A stretch of DNA of 64,000 nucleotides, from positions 6,138,001-6,202,000 of the forward strand of contig NC_065558.1 of assembly GCF_022605725.1 (NCBI RefSeq), written 5' to 3'. Made by a program: the position numbers and the translations under genes. Shown piece after piece: positions 59,059 to 64,000 of the stretch. A model generated the notes under the pieces. It ran no database searches, was not told the DNA's origin, and was given only the letters and a program-made list of their open reading frames with translations. The first letter of the stretch is position 1. Every line of letters starts with the position of its first letter. The stretch is from Anthonomus grandis grandis (Eukaryota > Arthropoda > Insecta > Coleoptera > Curculionidae).

Positions 59059-59355
59059 TTAAATAAGGTTATTCAAATAAAACTTTGGTCCTAAGTAACG
59101 GTGACTTAAATAATTATCGGTTTTTATTAGGGATTCTATTCCAGCTTTAACGCCATTTCGTAACATAATTTTTAATTCGTTCTGAATGTTTTGGTTTTGC
59201 TTCACGCACTCCATCTGAAGCATCGATTCAATTTTTTTAAATTCTCTTTTGGTGAGCTCCTCTTCTTGTAGCTGATACGCGGTTATATCCGAGGGAAAGA
59301 CGCCGAGCCATTTGGCTTTCGGTATTGCTAAATGCTCGGAAACGTGAGCGTTGGC
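59059..59355 (-). CDS. mei-W68: SPO11 exon E (C-terminus)
   Basis: Acceptor ATTTATTTTTTAAG, stop TAA at 59059-59061. Encodes HLAIPKAKWLGVFPSDI, LTKREFKKIESMLQ, and ends GPKFYLNNLI. Confidence 0.93.
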   Translation of the reverse strand, partial: ANAHVSEHLAIPKAKWLGVFPSDITAYQLQEEELTKREFKKIESMLQMECVKQNQNIQNELKIMLRNGVKAGIESLIKTDNYLSHRYLGPKFYLNNLI

Positions 59356-61903
59356 CTTAAAAAATAAATGAAGTAGTGACCTAACCAACAGAATTTATGA
59401 TGGATTCACACAATGTTCATCAAAAATATGAGCTATTAAATGTTGATGATAAATGTTATGAAATATTCCTGGTTAAAGCTGCTTTGAGCTTTAACCCTCC
59501 CTTCCCTTAATGGAAATTTTCACTATAATAATCAAAACAGTTAAGCCATATATAACATTGATAAGAAGCACGCTAAGAAAACAATTTGAATGATGGTAAT
59601 AGATTTTCAGTTATTAACATTTGGATCAAAAAAATTAAATAAACAAATGAAACAAACAAAGAAAGAAGTCATATTTAACTTACCAAAGATCCAAATCTGT
59701 AATTTAACATTATAGAAATCCCGTCTGGATCGGCATCCACTAATATAAACACCGGAATCGTCAGCACCATCCATAATTTCTTTAAAAACAATTGGGTATT
59801 CAGGTCTGCATATCCTTTACCCTAAGTGAATTTGAAAATGATTAATTATGTGTCATGTACAGAGTGTTTCAGAAACGATGTGATGCCAAACGAAACTTTA
59901 ATTTTTGACTCCCTGTTTTTTTGTTAATATGAATTATGGGATCTATGGCAATACTTTCTAGAAAGATTATGTATATTATAATAATCATCTCTTACAGTGG
60001 CAAGGATAAATGGTCTAGTCAGTCTCTTGGGTAAATTTTCCTCAAGTAACTTATAAAAAATCGCCTCCTTTTCCACAACAATAATGAAATAGGCGTCTGA
60101 CTGGATCTCGCAAATGTCTTCCAGACTGTGAGGTATTAGGGTACCTAACAAAAAAAAACGATAAAGATCTAGTTCAGCAACTTTTCTGAAAATCGCATCC
60201 AAAATTATAGCGAAAAAGGTTAAAATGTGTGTAATTTCAACTTAACTATACAATGTAATAATTTTTCCTTAATTTATATTACTGTAAAAAATTTATTCAT
60301 TATTGTAAAATGACATTATAGGAACGTTTCATCCTTAGAACGCATCTTAGGGCGATTGTACACATGACCGATAGTTGTATTAAACGATTAGTTACAAACT
60401 TTTATCAAATTTAATTAATATGCGCATATTGTTGGAAAAAATGTTTGTTTATATTGTTCTACTAGTTCAATTAATGTCACATGTAATTAAACGCTTTTAC
60501 ACTTTTTTTTAAGTTGTAGGTACCCAACACAAGCTTCAACTATTGAAAATCATATAAAATATAAGCATACAAATTCATATAAATATTTGCAGCAAATGTT
60601 CAAGGCGCAAAATTTATCGGTCCGACTTATACCATTACAGTGTACAACCTATACATAAATTCTAACAAATCGATATACCACCATACTTTTTACAACATAA
60701 TCAGTCTCAAATATTTCATCCCTAATAGCACAATATCTTCTATGAACATTTTCTAAATGTTAAACAGTTTTGATATTCTTGGGACATTCTATTCAAATCT
60801 GATGGTTTTGAGTTATTGAGATAAAATAAACGTTTTGATATGATATTAATGCCTTTGTTATGACTGAGATCCCTTTAAGAATATTTTTAATATATTTTGA
60901 AAAATAGTAAAAATTTGCTTATAAAATTGGCCAAAAAAATGCCCCAACAAAAATTGTCCTGACTACCCAAGCCCTTAACCCAGAATAACGTCTCCACCCT
61001 CAAATCCATCCTTAGGGACTGCTCTATATTAAAATAAAAAAAATCTAAATTAAATATTCCAAGTTTTGCTTAAAAATGCCCACTAATGAATAAAAATCTT
61101 GATATTGCAATTAATGGCAAAGAAATGCTCTTGATATGACTAAAATTCTTCTAGGGACACTCTCGTTATATGAGCCAATGGAATTTAGAATAAATGGAAA
61201 AATTATCGGTTTATGTACAATAGCCCTTAGTGTCGACACTATTTACCCATAATTTTAAATGCGGGTTTCAGAAAAGTTGGGTTTAAAATTCAAGAGTTAA
61301 AATGTACGATTAAAATGTATAAATATCAAAATTAATTAACAAAAATCCACATCAAAATTCGCTATTTTCGGTAAAATTACCCACATTTTAAGTATTTGCC
61401 CAAAATTTTAGGTGCGTTTTTCAGAAAAGTTGCTAAACTAGACCGTTACCAAAAAACAATTCCTAATAATAAATTAAATAATAAAATAAGAATTTTTACG
61501 CAACCTGTTGGCACGTTACAGTTAAGGGTTTCCCCATTTTCCATGACAAGTTTCAAATTGCCATAAACCAATCCTTTCTGAGCCGTTATGTTTAACGCCC
61601 ATACACCTACGTTAAACATCCTGGATATACAATAAACGACGGAATCTGTAGTGGACTGGCATTTTATTGGAATATTACTTTTTAATAAATAATATAGCTC
61701 CCTAGAAATTCAACTGGTGAGGACTGTATTAAAAAAAATAAGATCTTATACCTTTTGGAAATCTTAGTGTTTGTCTCCAGCAGCATCCGAACTTTATTTA
61801 AAGTAAACAAATAGATATTAAATCTGCATTGGGCCTTTAAGGTATTACGGCTAACCGAAATGACGTTATGCTTATCTTTCACTTTATATCTGAAAAAACA
61901 CAA
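59059..61903 (-). CDS. mei-W68: SPO11 / mei-W68, meiotic double-strand-break topoisomerase-like protein
   Basis: Catalytic subunit that makes meiotic DNA breaks, related to topoisomerase VI subunit A. Five exons join in one frame. From ATG 61903 the product is 310 aa (fly mei-W68 is similar, about 330). The catalytic tyrosine lies in KRELYY (residues 54/55), matching the family's RDIYY. The Toprim metal site is seen as VVEKE (Glu141) and DADPDG (Asp195/197/199), with GKGYADLNTQ before it. The C-terminus has WLGVFPSDI and LTKREFKKIESML, as in SPO11. All key residues are present. The ATG at 61903 lies 14 nt before a good splice acceptor (TTTTTTCAG, exon from 61889), so a short upstream coding exon may exist that I could not find. 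Confidence 0.92.
59684..59821 (-). CDS. mei-W68: SPO11 exon D (Toprim Asp motif)
   Basis: 138 nt, phase 0/0. Acceptor AAATTCACTTAG, donor GTAAGT. Encodes GKGYADLNTQLFLKKLWMVL and FILVDADPDGISIMLNYRFG. Confidence 0.95.
59996..60144 (-). CDS. mei-W68: SPO11 exon C (Toprim Glu)
   Basis: Acceptor TTTTTTTGTTAG, donor GTAAGA; phase 1 in, 0 out. Encodes TLIPHSLEDICEIQSDAYFI, then IVVEKEAIFYKLLEENLPKR. Confidence 0.92.
60145..61504. other. SPO11 intron B-C
   Basis: 1.36-kb AT-rich intron; no gene or TE recognised. Confidence 0.6.
61505..61701 (-). CDS. mei-W68: SPO11 exon B (catalytic Tyr, winged-helix domain)
   Basis: Acceptor TTGAATTTCTAG, donor GTTGCG. Encodes ELYYLLKSNIP, TTDSVVYCISRMFNVGVWAL, NITAQKGLVYGNLKLV; phase 2 in, 1 out. 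Confidence 0.9.
61752..61903 (-). CDS. mei-W68: SPO11 exon A (5'-most recognised)
   Basis: Encodes SRNTLKAQCRFNIYLFTLNK and VRMLLETNTKISK; donor GTATAA, phase 2 out. If an upstream exon is used the exon would begin at 61889 with phase 2. Confidence 0.8.
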
Positions 61904-62189
61904 ATTTCAGATAAGCACCTTAAATATTTCTTATCAAATCAAATTAAAACATGCTTTATTATCACAACATGCAAAATCTTTGTGGATAAAGCTTCCTACT
62001 CAATGAAACATTCAGCACTTAAAGAGTACCTAAATAGAGATGAAAAAATACGTATTTTCTAATAAGTAGCAAATAGGGAGAAGATATTAAAACTAGGATA
62101 ATGTAATTTTTTGGATAAAAAGGCAAACATCATAAATTTATACAATTAATCACCAGAAACAAAATTTAGAAGAAAAAACAAACCAAGAT

Positions 62190-63020
62190 CAAAAGCTTGA
62201 TTATGCTAAAAATATTCAGTAAAACTATAAAGTGCTTCACTGTAGGAACTGTTTTATCGAATCTTTTTAGGCAAATCAAAGCTTCTGCACACTTTACAAT
62301 AAACGAGTTTCTGATCAAATCACTCTTTGGAATGGGCATTAGAATATTGAGGTTTTATCTAGTATTAAAGGGCTTTCTCGATCTACAGGTCAATTAACCA
62401 CATTGTTTATAATATTTTATAATATAAAAAACACCATGTCAGTACCTCAGAGATTTACAGCTTGAAAATTGCACCTAAAATTATTATCAATAATTATCAA
62501 GACATGGTAAAAGTGAGATGGGTTTATCACTAGCAAGATCATTTAGTTTATCACCTGTAAATATAGATTTTACAATATATACTTTGAGGTTATTCGGAAA
62601 TGTAAGTGTTGCAAAAGGACCATTAATTGCAAATGCAAGAGAGGAGAGAGCTTGATCTGGCAGACTTTGAAAAATTTTGAGAGACAATTCATCAATCTGA
62701 TACGTGTGTTTATTCTTAACAGTATGAAGAACACTTTTAACTTCATGTACTGTCTGATCTGTCCGACATGAAAGGGCAGAAATACGTTGAGTAAAGTGGA
62801 TCCAGTTGGAGGATTTAGATTATCTATCAGCTTCTCTGCTATTGCAAAGTAAAACTCATTAAAAACACTTTCGGCAATTAAATACTGTTTAGTTTCCATT
62901 AGGTTACTTCTAAATTCATTAATAATACTTCAATTTTCCTTTGGTTTATTATGTGCGATCTCCAATCCACACCTGTAGTAAATTTTCTTGACCCTTTTTA
63001 TAATTTGTCTATAATTTTTT
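62190..63020 (-). mobile_element. LINE fragment upstream of SPO11
   Basis: Minus strand in order: KENWSIINEF-like, NEFYFAIAEKLIDNLNPPTG, LSLKIFQSLPDQALSSLAFA and INGPFATLTFPNNLKVYIVK, KPISLLPCLDN, then an apparent C-terminal block PIPKSDLIRNSFIVKCAEAL. Layout of a CR1/jockey-like LINE with its catalytic RT core deleted. Confidence 0.78.
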
Positions 63021-63039
63021 TTTGTATACATCCCAAACA

Positions 63040-63190
63040 GCATCATACGTCCTAGGTACGTAATTTTTAAGTCCATACGTCCATTGTCATAAAAATAACG
63101 TCTTTACGAGTAGTATGTACTTTTGGATACGTAGTTCGTACGAATGTACATTAGTTATGCTCGCGGACGTACATACATGTACATATAAAT
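63040..63190. repeat. ACGTAC-rich imperfect repeat
   Basis: Dense short motifs ATACGTCC, GGTACGTAA, ATACGTCCA, GATACGTAG, CGTACGAA, GGACGTACATACATGTACAT. No defined period. Confidence 0.5.
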
Positions 63191-63219
63191 ACTAAAAGGG
63201 TTTTCAGATGGTATAAAAC

Positions 63220-63567
63220 AACTTCTCCAAGGCATTTTATAGAGTCCCACACATGTTGCTTTATAGACTTAATCTGATTGGAATTGATGAAACTTCATTG
63301 TCTTGGTGCTACTTATCCGATAGAAGGCTGGTTCTAGGGTAATTTGAGTGCCATCGGTGGTACCTCAGGGCTCACACCTTGAATAACTTTTTATTTGTTC
63401 CAATTACCTGCTATTTGCAGATGATCAAAATAAATTGTGTTGTTAAATCATTCCAGGGCTGCGAAAAATTACGATATAAACTGGATGACCTATTTGACTG
63501 GTGCTTGAGAAATGGCATGTCATTGAATCCTTTTAAATGCACAATTTCAGCACTATACGTTAAATAG
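63220..63567 (+). mobile_element. LINE RT fragment (plus strand)
   Basis: AFYRVPHMLLYRLNLIGIDE and SLSWCYLSDRRLVLG in one frame, then FDWCLRNGMSLNPFKC in another: the RT motif A-B and C-D regions of a jockey-like LINE. Frameshifted; opposite in strand to the neighbouring LINE. Confidence 0.78.
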
Positions 63568-63589
63568 TTAGTTAGAACTTGACCTTTTG

Positions 63590-63880
63590 TGAGCTGATTA
63601 ATTGCACCCAACTGTCTGGAAGAAATAGAAATGTATTCCAGGAAATTGAGTTGGAACCCATTGCTCTCTATAACTGATGAAATGTACTTGAACATCTTGA
63701 AAAGTTACAAAACTACTTGCTGCTCTATTTATACTATTGTAAGCTTGTTAGAAGACATGAAATGTTTACAAGAAATAAAAACTTTCGTCCAGGAAGTTGG
63801 GTTAGAATCTGGTGCTATATGATGTGATTAATTGTACTCAACTACCTGGAAGAAATAAAAAAATTATTCTAGGCAGTTGA
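63590..63880. repeat. Cluster of CTGCCTGGAA-like motifs
   Basis: CCAACTGTCTGGAAGAAAT, ATTCCAGGAAATTGAG, GTCCAGGAAGTTGGG, CAACTACCTGGAAGAAAT and TTCTAGGCAGTTGAG recur about every 40-100 bp in alternating orientation. Confidence 0.6.
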
Positions 63881-64000
63881 GTATCAATGTCCATCTCTCT
63901 CCAATTAGGAACACCCTGTATAATCACATTATAATAAAAAACCTTAAGCCAAATATACTGAGGATCCCAAAACAGCTGTAAGTAGGTTTAATTTTAATCT

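Noticed and set aside
59924..60202. 92-codon ORF as an independent gene
   Set aside because: Its middle is SPO11 exon C; both ends read through the splice sites into introns.
1..64000. tRNA, rRNA or snRNA genes
   Set aside because: No cloverleaf, A/B-box pair or rRNA-like segment was recognised by eye; only a covariance-model scan could settle this.

Overview
This is an AT-rich, intron-rich animal nuclear contig, most likely from an insect and plausibly a beetle. The case rests on a centrosomin-type (Cnn) gene with CM1 and CM2 domains, arthropod-style core promoter motifs (TCAGT initiators), abundant Tc1/mariner elements with TA targets, CR1/jockey-like LINE fragments, a Ty1/copia relic and large satellite arrays. 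No bacterial features, tRNA or rRNA genes were recognised.

Layout. 1-6167: a 506-bp satellite with 12 full units and a 13th partial one, running off the left edge. 6168-8716: unique DNA with TE scraps. 8717-10205: a 38/43-bp minisatellite with a 362-bp higher-order period. 10569-14706: about 54 copies of a 23-bp palindrome with similar spacers. 15081-15205: a candidate minus-strand first exon with initiator, DPE and splice donor, pointing into the three arrays. 15460-20791: TE debris, including a Tc1-like element with a nested insertion.

21310-56272 (+): the complete centrosomin gene (cnn). I reconstruct 19 coding exons joining in one frame to about 1604 codons, with CM1 in exon 2 and CM2 in exon 19. 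A candidate alternative 3'-terminal exon (37699-37779, with AATAAA at 37861) could make a short protein of about 603 residues lacking CM2. The introns are heavily loaded with TEs: copia, several Tc1/mariner types, LINE fragments, a TIR element carrying a DUF7869-like relic, and MITE-like elements.

56273-64000: a mariner relic, then on the minus strand the intronless mitochondrial release factor 1 gene (57413-58624), a 40-codon ORF just upstream of it on the same strand (58678-58800), and a five-exon SPO11/mei-W68 gene (59059-61903, 5' end uncertain). LINE debris lies to the right. Cnn and mRF1 converge tail to tail; mRF1 and SPO11 lie head to tail. The three host genes act in centrosome assembly, mitochondrial translation termination and meiotic recombination, and share no obvious pathway.
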